Below, piece by piece: positions 10,745 through 23,800 of a stretch of 64,000 nt of DNA. The DNA lies in assembly GCA_933822405.4 (NCBI GenBank), contig CAKOGP040002236.1:1-64000 (forward strand). Reading direction: 5' to 3'. The position numbers were made by a program, and so were the translations under genes. The notes under the pieces are model-generated. The model saw nothing but the letters and a program-made list of their open reading frames with translations, ran no database searches and was not told the origin of the DNA. Numbering within the stretch: position 1 is the stretch's first letter; every line of letters starts with the position of its first letter. This DNA comes from Cylindrotheca closterium. Lineage: Eukaryota; Bacillariophyta; Bacillariophyceae; Bacillariales; Bacillariaceae.

Positions 10745-13145
10745 CTACTTCTTTTTTTCCATCGTGATAGCATCCTTCACAAAGTCAAAAGATTTGTCGT
10801 CTTTCTTCTTCGACTCTCCATCGGGAAATGCAAAGGATGTTCTAGCAGCAGCTGGATTTCGCATCACCATGTTTCCCGCCATGATTCCGGGCATCTGTTG
10901 AAACATTCCTGGCTGACCTCGTTGCATTGCCATCATTTGTGCCATCTGCATCTGTTGTTGCATTATCATTTGCTGGTATGCTAGTGCTTGCATCTGCTGT
11001 GGGGGTGCTTGCGCCATTTTCTTTGCAGTGTTTGGCGTTACATTACTATTCAAGGGATCGAAAGAATCCCATGAAGACGGAACAGCTGAGGAAGCTACGG
11101 CCTGGGTCGTCTCCTTAGACACCGTTGTCGTGGTCTCAGTTGTTGCGGCTGCTTGGTTCATGAAACCAAATGCAGAAGCTGCTGGGGCAGGAGCGATCAC
11201 TTCTGTTTCTGTTTCCTCTGACTTTACTTCCAAGCTCTCAAACATTGAGGAAGCCTGGGCGACTTCCTTAGCTGCTACTGTTTCATCAGACTTTACATTC
11301 AGACCTCCAAACATATTTTGGCCTGAAGGTGGAGAAGGACCATGTTCAACCCCGTCCATCAAATCTCCCAGGAGGTTACCACTCGAGGGGGAGGCGGGAG
11401 GTGCTGCAGGTGCTCCAGCCACTGTCAGACCACCGAAAAGCGAATTGCCCTCGGCTGGAGGCGGCGGAGGTGGCTGCTCTGGGGGTGGTTTTGCACACTC
11501 TACAGTGTCTCCAAAGTCAAGAAGATTGGGAACTGGTTCAGCTGGAGATGGAGCGGTCACTGGAGGTGGAGATGCTGAAGCGGCTGTGGCAGACTGATGC
11601 GAGACAGGAGCAGCGGAAGAACCAACAGGGACGGCAATTCCAAGTAGACTAAGAACGCGCTTCGTAGGATCCTTGATTGCAGCTCGAGGATGATTGGCTA
11701 GCGGTGCAATCTCGGCCCCACACGCATGAAAGAAGTCTGCGTACGGATTATTTCCAGCACCAGGTTTCTGTCCATTCCGAATACAACATTCCATTACGCA
11801 TAATGCTTTTGCTCTGATAATCCATGGTTGTCCGTCTTCCAAGCAGTCCAAAAGGACCGGACACACGAGATCAGGGTTGAGGCTTGCAACAGACCGAGCG
11901 AAAGAGTTCAGCTTATCTGGAGGCGGTTCGGCTTTCATGCCTCCAGGTGGACAAAGCTCCATAACCAACTGCTTTTCGTACGAGCCATCAGCCAAAGCGG
12001 TACCACCACCTCCGCTGAGATTTGTAGTTCCACCTGATATGGTTATGGAAGGTGTTGATTGGTGCTGTTCTGCATATGATGGTTGCCTTGCTTGAGATCC
12101 ACCACTAGGGGCACTGCTTGCCCAGCTTCCCCCTACGCCTCCAGAACTTCCAGCTGATTTTTGCGCCCACGCATAAGCATTTCCAGACTCTTGAGATTTG
12201 TAGTACGCCGAATCATTGTGATAATTTGGAGGAGGTGCAACAGCTTCCGGCCCTCGGTTTGACTTCATAGTCCATTGACCATTGGTTTGTTGCATCAACT
12301 CCGATCTGCCAGGGGGGTAGCTTGATTGTGGGTTGTACTGAACGACGATGGAGCAGGTGTGAGAAATATGAATGATCGCCTCTGCTGTCAGGATGTAAAG
12401 CATAGACAGGACATGTACTTACCGAACCTGAACCAGAGTAGCTCCCGACACCGCTACTACCTCCTCCATTATAACTGTTTCGACTTACACCGACGGTTGG
12501 GTTTCTCGCAAGCGGATCCTTGATCATCCCAATGATGGTATCCTTTGCTTCGCTGATTACGTTTGCCAAAGCTGGGTTGGGAGTATCAGGTTCCATCCTA
12601 GGGTCCTTGAACATGGGATTTCCGATTCCTTCCATTCGACGTGCCCCAGGGTTGGTAGAAGAAGACACATAACTCTGAGATGAAAATCCCTGTTGCCCAG
12701 CAGAAGGCCCGTAACTGGATGAGGCCACAGATGCAAAGGAGCCTCCTGCTGTTTGATCAGCTGGTGTATCGCTGTAGATGGCATCGAGAGCTTCCTTGGC
12801 AGCCACTCTGACTCGTTCATAGGGCTCGTCGCCTCTGACTGGATCTGGGGGACCACGAAATTGCAAAGCCTCCTTGATTGCTCCCATGGCTTGAGGATCG
12901 ATTGATAGGCACCTCTTGAATTGTCCCCTGAGATAAGGAGACGTTGCAGTCTTGGAAACTACTTTCAAGCACTTGTACTTGATGTTATGATTGTTTTTGG
13001 AAGCGAGTCTCCCAGTCAAGTACTTTGCAACGTCGCTGCAAACGGCAGGATTCGACGCAGCATTCTTGGCAATGTCGTTGTACATGTACCCTGGCGTCGG
13101 TGCATCAGAGTTTTCTGTTGCTCGAGCAAGCAATTGGCGATCCAT
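10745..13145 (-). CDS. Tepsin/MTV1-like AP-4 accessory protein (ENTH domain)
   Basis: Exons 13145-12423 and 12337-10745, with an 85-nt intron; 771 residues. Residues about 3-130 form an ENTH-type domain beginning DRQLLARATENSDAPTPGYM, the tepsin/MTV1 pattern. Residues about 362-476 form a second helical domain related to the VHS-like domain of tepsin (MELCPPGG, IIRAKALCVMECC). The tail is rich in Pro, Ala, Ser, Gln and Met, including a Gln/Met-rich run before the C-terminus, as expected for a flexible clathrin and adaptor-binding region. Tepsin and plant MTV1 work at the trans-Golgi network with AP-4 or AP-1 and clathrin. The intron falls in the linker between the two domains. The gene's end lies 182 nt from the end of SMC6, so the two converge. 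The family is clear; which adaptor it binds is not. Confidence 0.85.
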
Positions 13146-14510
13146 TATTGTTGTTCCAAGACTTTTTTAATTCTGGGAAATTCAAATTGCGGCCAAGGTT
13201 GACGCAAGGTTGACGAAGGTTTCCAATGAGAAAGGCACCGGCACAGTCTCCTTTACAGGGCTTTCTGATCAATCAGCAGACGGCAACTCGACAGTCTACG
13301 TACAGGCAGCAATTCTAGCGGAGCCGACAATGAGTTGAAACTTGGTGAGGAGAGACGAGACAGATCAATTGCTGTACGTACTCTCTTTCAATTTCTGCAA
13401 GATTCGATTCATTCATCATTTCATACGGCATGTACGAAGCAAGCCTCGCTTCCCGTGCAGGAATTTGAATGAGACCCAATGATGCTCGGTAAAAATATAG
13501 CCGTTGGCAGCTGCATACAGTATATTCGATTCCAAAGAGTCGAACTGCATTGACTCAATCGACCTCATGAACACCTCGTTTTTAACTTTAGCTGTCTTCT
13601 ATCATGAATCATCATGATTACAATGATGGCAAATTGTAAATGTTTCTAGTAGCATCATGAAATAGTACGATATGGACATGGGGACCGAGATTTTAGGCCT
13701 GTAACGATCAAATCATGGAGTATTGACGAGCTGACGCCGCACAGCATTTCGGTACCATGCGCTTCCTGTATCATCCGCCGTTTTTCATTTCGTATAACAT
13801 TTACTTTATTACCACTCTCCAGCCATCGCGTCTAGTTAAGGACTTAGAGAGGGGAAAACTGTCGTACCGGTAGACACTCTGACGACAAAAACCACTTTTT
13901 TGGCAATCGCAAGCAAAAGGTCAATGCCCAAAATCGACCAACATGAATCAATGCATATTTTAAAAAATTTAAATACACTACAGTATACAGTACCAGGTAC
14001 AGCAGTACAAAATAACACACCAACACCCACAGCATTGGAGAATAAGACACTACTGTATCTACAGTATTGCACTCTTTTCACCTTCCCCTGTTGAAAAGAG
14101 CTATTTGATGTATTTTTGAACCCATGAAATGTTGGTAACCGCTGCCGTATGCATTAGAAAACCGTGAACATTGCCATGATGCACTGAAATCAGTGGTACA
14201 GGTATGGTACAGCTAGAGTTCTCCCTCTTACGAGACAGAATATATAAGTTGAAATTGAGATGCTATGTATTGCTTCGTGTTGGTCGATTTTGGACATCAA
14301 CCTTTTGCGGTGTTTGCCGTCAAAGTTGCGACAGACCTCTTTTATACCTACAAATGACAGACGAGACGGAAGAAGCATAGACGATGGCTGGAGAGTGTAG
14401 ATATGATCGCAAATTCCATTCTTGAAGCAACAGGCAGTGGTACTGAAGTACCGCATTGTAGTAACATCCACAACAATATATATAGAAACAAAACTGAAGT
14501 AATTTGGAAC
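13146..14510. other. Intergenic region upstream of tepsin gene and tRNA-Met
   Basis: No protein-coding gene was found. It must contain the tepsin promoter at its left end. It holds an inverted-repeat pair (13900-13957 and 14263-14325), many GTAC and TACTGTA palindromes around 13740-14060 and 14200-14460, and AT-rich DNA. The short minus-strand frames here lie mainly in the repeat arms and are not convincing genes. Confidence 0.5.
13900..14325. mobile_element. Inverted-repeat element (MITE-like)
   Basis: The segment at about 13900-13957 reappears in inverted orientation at about 14263-14325. The core ccaaaatcgaccaaca is shared exactly and the flanking 20 bases on each side are partly conserved. 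The arms enclose about 300 bp of AT-rich sequence with no coding potential. This is the layout of a small non-autonomous inverted-repeat element. No target duplication was found. Confidence 0.5.
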
Positions 14511-14583
14511 GCCCCGATAGCTCAGTAGGTAGAGCGTTAGTCTCATAAGCTGAAGGCCATGGGTTCGATCCCCATTTGGGGCA
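14511..14583 (+). tRNA. trnM-CAT: tRNA-Met (CAT), elongator type
   Basis: A 73-nt cloverleaf without intron. The acceptor stem GCCCCGA pairs with TTGGGGC (one G-T pair), followed by discriminator A. The D arm has GCTC/GAGC stem sequences. The anticodon loop CTCATAA carries CAT on a stem with two G-T pairs. The T arm is ATGGG-TTCGATC-CCCAT. The internal pol III boxes (TAGCTCAGTAGG and GGTTCGATCCC) are intact. G1-C72 and the normal T loop point to the elongator rather than the initiator tRNA, which in eukaryotes usually has A1-T72. Confidence 0.95.
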
Positions 14584-14585
14584 CA

Positions 14586-14590
14586 TTTTT
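14586..14590 (+). terminator. RNA polymerase III terminator of tRNA-Met
   Basis: A run of five T residues begins three bases after the mature tRNA end, as expected for pol III termination. Confidence 0.75.
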
Positions 14591-14812
14591 GATGTCATCT
14601 TCAATCTGAGCCCATCTCACGTGTGAATTCTGACATTTTTTACTTTGAGTAACATTTATCTGTCATTTTTGTTTTAAACATCGTAGCAGTTACTTGAGTA
14701 CAGTAGGCATTATAGTTATCATTGTTTAAAAAATACAGCATTTGATTCAAAGTTTTGGTCGGTTGCCTTGACGAGCGACTACTGTACTTGTACGTTGTGA
14801 TGAGTCATTGGT

Positions 14813-17800
14813 TCAATTATTTTTTCCAAACCGTAACAATCTCTTTAACTTGGCAATTTTCTTCCCTTCTTCCTGTTCGGTTTGTGAATCCCTAGAATCT
14901 TCCAGTTGCTCCTGAAGGAATGAATCATTCAATCCATCTCCATCGAAAGATTGAGCAGAAACAACACCAAATTCTCCTAGAGATTTACCTTGCCGGCTCA
15001 GGCTTAAGACATCATCTCCAGATCGAAAAGAAGAACTAAACGAAGCGCCTGATGCAAAATCTCCCTCACCGCTGTTGAGAGGAACTACTGAGGAATCATG
15101 GGAGCCATCAAAGGAACGTGCTCGAGGGTGTGCCTGAAGTTTGGTGCGAATTTCTTCCGTTGAGTGTTGGGGGTTGATTGAAAATTGAAGTGCCCTGTTC
15201 GACGCGTACACTTGTTTGCCTTTGACTTGCTCTTGCCTTTCTCGCTTTGTGCCATTGGATTTCTTTGGCTCTGTCTTTCTTGCACCAATCCCAAGCAACT
15301 CTTGAAGCTTCTTCATTTTTCCATCAGTTTCCGTTTTCGAATCTGCTTGTGCGAGCTGTTGGCGAAGCAAAGAAATCTCGGTTCTAAGATCTTCGTCTTT
15401 TTTTGTTTTGACTTGAATCTCAGAGCGAAGAGCCAGTAGTTCGTTGAGCATGGAGTCAGCAATCCGCATCTCCTCCTGAGGAGGAGAAGGGGCTGCTGCA
15501 GAATATGCTGGAGTAGCTTCTCTTGTTGCTTGGTTCACATTTAGCATGATCAACTGTTCCAGCAGGGTTTCCATCCTATCAACCTTTGACATCTGGGGGA
15601 ACTTTGGCCTTGCTTCAGATATTTTGTTTGGGCCGCTTCCAGCTTCGTCCTGAAAGTCTACAGCGCCTTTCGTACTCCTTAGCACTTCGACGACCTCTTC
15701 CTCATTTCCAAGCTTTGCTGACGATTCAATGGGCTGTGCAGAATAGAAACTTTCGCTAGAACTTCTTCGTTCCGCCAATTCCACATTTGAGGATGTTGCT
15801 TGATGCTGACCACGACTGATCAATGCCAACTCGGTCTTTGAATCCCCACGACTGATCAATGCCACCTCGGTCATTGAATCCCCGTCGTCAGAATCAGCAC
15901 CGGTTCTTCCATGCTGCAGCATGCCGGAATCACTGGGTTCGTCATATTCAGAGGGGATTGATAGCGATTCATTATGTGATTCCAAGAGTCGTGCTGCCTG
16001 TTCACTGCTGATGTTTCCTTGTTTCCATTCCCAATGAACTTTTTCAACTACTGGGTCATATGTATCCAGATACTCAAGCAGGACTGGGGGGTTTGTTGGC
16101 ACAAACATAGCTCTTGCCCTCGCTTCGATAAGCCATCTTGCCCCACCTTGCTTTGTTGATGCTTCCAATTCTCGTGAGTAGGTCCACAGCTGTCTCAGCT
16201 TTGTCACCTCTTCAATCTGCCTTTTCTCTGGCAAGTTGCGCACTAAGCTGAAGGTGCTATCCTGCATCCAAGGAATATTCTCAAGAGCAGCAATAGTGTC
16301 AACATTGCACCTTGAGGAAGTGATTGAGTCGGAGGACCCAGGCCCAAATGCATACAGACCAAATGTAAACTCTTTCCTAGACACTGGATCCACTCCTGAA
16401 GCATGGTCAATCACCACAGCATCAAAGTCTCGAACAACGCAGCAAATGGCATTGTGTAGTCTTGTAAGTTGCTGCCTGTGTTGAAACTCTGCAAGCACAG
16501 TGAACCATTCAAGTATTTCACCCTGTTTTCTTGTCAAGCCATACTTGTAGTTTGGGTCCTCGCTGTCATCAAAGTCGACGCTATCCGAGAATGGTTCACG
16601 GATCATACCCACAATATCGGAGTCGTCAATACTGCCACCAGACTCCAACGAAGCAGCTGAATGCATTGAGCCCCCTTTCAAGATTGGCCCTCCGATTGAA
16701 GGCTTTCCACTTTGTCTTGTCTTCTCGCTTATGGATAGCTCTTTTTCTTCTCGACATTTTGTTATTGTCAATGCAACTCCGTTGTGACCATGATCCGAGA
16801 TGAGAGAAGTGACAAGAGAAGGTTCCGCAAGACTTACTTCCCAACCAAAAGACGGGGATAGGCCTGTATTCTCTCGGTTAAGCTTTATCAAAACAACTCG
16901 AAGAGTAGAGACAATAGCAAAGGTATCAACACCCTGTTCCATTTGTAGCACTTCTGAATGAATATGAAGTTCAACAGAGCGACCTTTGTTGAATTTGCTT
17001 CGTTTTGCCTTCGGAGGAAACTCCTTCAACAAATACGTGGCTCTTGCGGTCACCGCATTGAATGGAGCAAGGATTTTCATGGGACCAAAGGTGTATGGCA
17101 ACCTCAATTTCAGGGAAGGTTGATGCCTTCTTTCCAGAATATTAACACTTCTTGCTGCGTCATGCATTGTGGCAGACACATGAGTGAAAGCATCAAGGAC
17201 ACCAACGATTGGCTTTGCAACAACGCCAGCGGTGCCAGTTGCGATACCACGAACGAGTCCCAAAGGACCACCTTTCTTAAAACCCTTGTATGGAGAAAGT
17301 ATGAGACCAGAGGCTCCCATTGCGACACCAAGTACTATATCTCGGACTGGCCGAAGAACAATTTTAGATGCGTTTTGCATTCCACGACGTTTCCATACTC
17401 GATTTAGATCAGTTGCTTCAGAAACAACAGTATCTCGATGCCACTGTCGATATTCAGAATCAAGCGACAATATGGCCACTGTTTGGCCTGCCGATGCCGA
17501 CATCTTTGCAAGAAAGCCGAAGATGCCACTTGTACTGTGGGAAAAGAAGGATATAGTACCTTTAGCAACCTCAATACCAACTTGATTGACATCAGTCGGA
17601 CTTCTCATTATTGCAGTTGCTGGTACCACGACAAGATCCCGGACTCCCGAAACAAAAGAACTGATAATTGTTGTTGGATTTCCAACAAAATCGATTGAAC
17701 CAATGATCTTGTATAGCTGCTTCAAGGTCTCGTTCACATAAAAGTTCTTGATGGACGAAAATATTTCACCTGGGCTCTCAAAAACATGTTCGATGGCCTT

Positions 17801-20800
17801 TCCTTGCAAGCGGATGGATGCATCGGAAACAGATGGGAAGACAGCAGCAATTATTGCTGGCAAATGGTTGGACGCATCACCTGATCGGAACATGTGTAAG
17901 TAATCCTACTTCCAATGTTAGTGATTCCAGGCGAATATCAACTTACCTCCAGTCTCTGCAAACAAATCCTCATCAAAAGTATGTTGGCTCCACCTCTGGA
18001 AAGCATCTGATTGCTCCGATTTTGTGTTGGCGCTTGCCTTGTTTCTCCTTGATGCAGCAGCAAGCTTGGGCAGTTCTGTAACTTCCAAAGTCTTCATCAG
18101 TCCTCCTTGGTCTGCAAAATCTGCCATCTCCCAAGAGTGCTTTTTCCCCTTCATGTACGAGAGGTTGATCTTAACAAGACCAAGAATCAATTGCTCGATA
18201 TAAAACTTCTTTTTCGAGCTAGCTGCACCACTTTCTGCATCCTGTAGAATCGTGAGAAGAGATGGTCCATATGCATCTTCCTCTTCCTCATTGACAAAAC
18301 AGTTCTCCATTTTAGAGAGTGCATCCGCCAATTCTCTGCCTTCAACAGTGTTTCTTTTCACGTGACTCCTTCGTAACACACCCATGAAGAACTCCCAGAG
18401 CTCAAACATCCAGTACTCTTCTACAGTCAGATCCATTTCCTGCAAATAAACTCCAATGTACTCATAGGAAACAATGTTGCTTTTCGTTTTCACGTTGTCC
18501 CTCAAGGCAAGGAATTGAAGTGTTGGTTGCAAATCCTCCATCGGCGTTGGTGCAAGAACAACAGGCTCCCGCGCTCGGCTGTCTTGATGATCAATCTGAA
18601 ACCAGCCAACCACTAATCCTACTCTCGTTTTTGTTTTAGACACCGAGTATCGAACATCGATGTCAATTGCAGCAAAAGATATTAACTCAAGCGCTCGCTG
18701 AGAATCGATGAGTGCCGCAGAGATCCGGCTAATGTCAGCATTGAAATAATTCTCAATCACAGGAGTTGCCGGTCTGAGTAATTGGGCATGGCCAGGTTGC
18801 CTTTGTGATCCATCGAAGGTCGCAGACGCCCTAGGTTCGTTATCGTTCTTCACTTCGTTGTTGTCAGGCCACCATATGAGCGCCAACTGAATGCAAGCCG
18901 TGAAGTACTGTTCGAACATGTTATCACGTAATTTTTCACTTTCCATAGGGCGAGAACTCAACCCCATGTCTCCCTCAACCTGCTCAGACATCCGAGGTTC
19001 CATCAATGGAAACCACCTAATGTACATCGGTTGACCAGCAGTTTCTCCTACGATTGTTGATTCAAGTAACTCTTCACCTGAATCAATGCAAGCAGCGATT
19101 GCGTCGCCGAGCGGAAGTTGCAGTACACCCAGTTCTGTCTTGGAGTTCAATTTTTCTGCAACCACTGATATCATTATTGATCCACTTGTTTGCTGTGGTT
19201 CTACCCGGACATGCAAATCATTGTTGCTGAACTTAAATCCCCCGGCTGTGTCTTGCTGGGAGTCAAAAATATCTCCAGACGACCACCTTGGAGTGACTCG
19301 TGCATCAACTGTTTCGCTCATCAATACTTCTGATCCATATCGGAGCTTTACAAACATACCGGTGAAGGTGTCAGGAAGGTTGAGAACCGTGATGGGTCGA
19401 ATTGTCAGCCATCCACCAGGGTTGAGCACGGATCCCAAGATTCTCTTGCACGCTCGTTCAAATTTGAGTCTCGACATGTACATTGTATCCGCCCGACCTC
19501 TTGCCCGTTCTGCAGTTGCCAGCGGTGCATCTTCTGGGACAGCTAGCTTTTCCATGATCACAAGCCTTGTTTTTGACACAGCAGGAATCGCATTTTTCTG
19601 CTTCAGTAGTTTTTCAGTTGTGTTCAGAATGTGTGCGTTATCATTGCATTGAATCTGGACTTCCGGATCCCAATACAGCGCATACACAAACTGCCAACTT
19701 CGGAAATGACGTATCGTTGTGCCACTCCCAATGGCACGCTTTGGTCGGAAACGACGGCCTGTACTGGTTGCATTTGCCGTCTGAGCAAACAGAGTTTTTC
19801 GGAACCTCCTTGGGAGGTGTTCGCGATGGAAGAATACACCACACTCATGAAACAGAAATCCTTGGAGCAATAGCTGTTCCAGCATCCATTTTGTTTTCCC
19901 TGCTTCTTCGGAATCACTATCGCTGTTTGCCATTATATCTGATATGCCTTGATCTTGACTATATCGGCTGCTGTGCATTGCCTTTCCACTTTGTATTGCA
20001 GTATTCCAATTTTCAACATCGTTGGCATCATTTGACTCTTCAGTTGTAGTTTCATCAATACCAAGTGATAGCCTGCGAATAGACCGATGCTTCGTCACCT
20101 TGAAAAAGTTATTGAGCGCTCTCCGATTGCTTTGGAATTTCTCTGGAGAAGGTGAAGCCATGGACGGATAGGAAATGCTTCTTCCACCACTTATTTCAAG
20201 ACTTTGCATCGACTTTTTCAGCGACGAAGAGACTGCTGTCTTGGACGGCTTTGGTTGCTGTATCCTTTGCTGATTGACTCTGTCCTTCTTCTCAAGACGA
20301 TTTCTTCGACTTTCAACAGTTTGAAAGTAAAGAGCATGCAAGTATTTGTCTCTTGAAGTCTTTAAACTATCCTTCAACTGAGATAGGCCCGAGTTCAGAC
20401 CATGATTTAACTTTCCAGCAACCTTTTCCCTCTCCACTTCATTCCGTGTGGCAATCTTCCTTCCAATAGTCTTTTTTCGCTGCAGTTTCACCAAGTTCTG
20501 TATGCGCCCAGAACTGAGTTGATCCATGGCTTCCCGTCTATTCCTTTCCGATTCAACTGCATGTGCCAACTGATTTGTCATTCCCTCGCGGCTCTTCATT
20601 AGTTGATTCAACCGTCGCTGACTGATCAACAGAAAATAGTCCAACAGAGCAGGGACAGTGTAGATCCATTGTACCCGCAACTTGATGGACCCTCGACTTG
20701 AATCAGATATCTGCATTGTGTCACCATCTCGTTGTCCAGACCTACTTCCAGACAAAGGATACCAACCCACAAGTTCTTGCTGATTTCGAAGACTACCGAA

Positions 20801-23800
20801 ATGCACTGAAGACTGTCCAAGGATGGGATGTTGCCCCACAAGTCTAAAGTTTCGAAGCTTCACTTGAAGTGTATATCCTCGCGTAACAGAGACAGCTTCC
20901 TGGGGAACATCATAAACAAATACCTGGTCAGTCCAACGCGGGTTTAGACTCTTCTGGATATAGTATGTCTGTCTCTTGTTCTTCCGCTTTTGGAAGAAGT
21001 ACTTCCGTGACTTGGATCGTCCCTTTAAGAATACTTCGCAATACGGATTGCAACTTCCCACGAAATCTGAAACATTTAGACCAATCGCTTCGATGACTTC
21101 AACCACAATTTGATGACGGCAATTGATGGTGCTCTCCTCAGGAAAATCGTCGACCAATTTTGCTGCATTTGATTCCAAAGAAGCTGCTCGTCCATTGTTT
21201 TCATTCGAGGTACCATCAGCTGCAAAGTCTGGGGCTATTTGTGAGAAGAGAAACTTCTGCGAGTGCAATTCTGAGATTCTGTCTTGTTCATAGACAATTT
21301 GCTTCTTTAAAGTGTCAAGGTGCCGTTTCAGCATCAGCCTCTCATCAACCATCCCAGAATCATCAGACACAACTAAAAGTCTTGTTCCGCCATCTGTATC
21401 CACCTCGCAGTTGAGAAATCGTCTTGACCTACTTCCATCTTTGGCATGAATGGGGAGGAGACTACGATACCCAATCTCCTCCAAACGAACGCTGATTGAA
21501 GGTCCATAGCCCCCTCTCTCCTCATTGTCAACAAATTGATGAGCCAAGGCCTGAGCTAGCCTGTCGCCTCTCATACCATGTTTGTCACTGTCTCCAGCTG
21601 TTGGCTCCCCATCACGCTCCATATCAGAACCCACATCTGAAGAAGCCTCTTGCGAACCCGCCATACCGTCAAGCTTGAATATATCTTGCGCTTTTGCTGC
21701 AACGCGTACGCTGAGCTTTTTCGTCTTCATTGGTTCTTCCCAGGAATAGGGTTTGGATTCTCCTGGCATCAAGTGATTCCATGGGTGACCGTTGCAGCCC
21801 CTTTGTCTGTAGAAGACAATATGGTTAATTGAACGGTTTTGGATGCGGAATAGCGGGTTGTCCTGGTCCTGTTCCCGGATGACAACAAACATCGTGTTAT
21901 GCCACGATTTCATCTCCACGCTGACACCATCAATGTTGGCTGGGTGCACGGCACCAGAAGCTCGTCGCTGCGCTAAATTAAGGTTCAAATTCCCATCACC
22001 TGTTCCAGCTTTCAATCGCAGTTTTCTAAGGCGCTCTTCAAAGGTTCGGAAAGTGAGCGTAAGATGTGCTGGCTTCGCGTTACTGCCTTCTTCATAACTT
22101 GATTGCTTGAAGAAGGGCGCCGAGAAGCGCCTAGTAGGACCAGATAGAGAAAGTCGGCGGAGACCTCGTTTTGGTTGCTTTTCTGCATCTTTTTGCTGCT
22201 TCCTTACAGACGCGACATATGCCAGCCTTTCCTTTATCAATTTCATCGTTTCAGCGAATGACATTCGAACAACGGACACCCCATCAACTCGTAGCAGTTC
22301 GTCACCAACATGAATGTCAGTGTGATTATAAGCATACTTCCCCCGTTTTGTTCCCTTTACAATTATTGTTCTGTCACCGGCCCAGTCAGTTTCAAAAAAC
22401 ACACCAAGCTCACCATCCCATTCTCCAACGGTTGCATCATCTGGTGGTGGCAGTACGATTTTGTACTTAGGTGCAGCTCGGGTGGAGACGTGCTTCAAAA
22501 GGCTCAGATCTGTAGCCCTTGAAATTTTTAAATTGTGCTCCCCTGGAAGCTCAGATGCAAAACTTGACGTGACATTCCACATTCCACCAAGGTCAACGCG
22601 AAATTGACGTTCAGCACGAGTGTCAGGCAAGGAAAATGGTGCCAACTCGGAAGGACCGACCGAAGCTATGTACTGAGCCGACTTGTGTGCAGTCGTTCCT
22701 TCAGTGATGGTCGCTGCTCCACGGATAGCTGAAGCTTTGTTGCCCTTTCGATCATCGATTATCACTGGTTTCCCAAAGAGCGATTCGTATTGATTTATTT
22801 TTTCATGAAGATTCGATTCTTCAAAATCGTATCTCCATTTACGTGAGAGCTTGCTAGATTGCAGCGTCTCCGTGGCAGCTCCTCTGTCCTCGTTCACTGG
22901 GCGGAATACGGAGCTATCTTGCCACAAACGTATTGGCCGTTCAAGTCGGTTGAATACAACATATCTCGGCAAAAAACGCACTATCTTTGTGTACGGTGAG
23001 AGAAAGCCAGGCGCCACATTGACTTCTACCGACAGTTCCAAAGACCTGCCTTCCCTATGATTCACAATAATGGTGAGTTGAGTGAGCTGAATTGAATGGT
23101 ATTGTCATTGCGGGGCAATCAAGATATCCTGTACTTACTTGCACTGCATCCCAACAATCTGATAGTAACCCACTGAATCAAGACTGACACCCCTGGACCA
23201 GTCCGATTTGTAGTTTGACTGACTAGTGCCATCATAAAGCTGGACACTGAGCATCGCATTGCCAATCGAAGTATCTTCATTGAAGTTGAACATGAATGCT
23301 AGATCTGCAAGTTTCTGTAGGGGGATATCCTTTTCAATGAGCTCAGCAAGTTCGGAGGGCGGAAGGTCGCACCTACCAGGAGACGTCGCAAGAGATCCAG
23401 GTGTTCCAGAGAAAATGGTTTTTGTGTTCATTGGCAAAGGGATGCTTTCCTGGCTCATATTGCGACGTGCTGATTGAATCTTATGTAAATTTTGATAATT
23501 TCGATTGCTTCCATCGACTGGTCTCGAGCCATCTCTTTCTGGACTGATGACAGTACCACTAACAAAAGGTTTTGCTTTGTCTTGCTTGTAACGCAAAGCA
23601 TGCTCTGTATTGTTTACTATCCAGAACGGACAGAAGAGCGAGATTCGCCGTTGCCCTCCACCTCCCCTTGCATTCTCGATGCTCAAAGTCAACCTTTGAC
23701 CAACACTGTCAACAACTGTAGTTGAAGTTGCTACATCGTTGGATGAATAGACTGCACTCTCGACAGCATGTACTTTACCCTGCTCGGCAGCGGCCATACC

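Noticed and set aside
14511..14583. tRNA-Met as the initiator
   Set aside because: It has G1-C72 and an ordinary TTCGATC T loop, which fit the elongator.
15185..17585. Plus-strand frames opposite VPS13 as antisense genes
   Set aside because: They are shadows of a long conserved coding frame and have no start context or family match.
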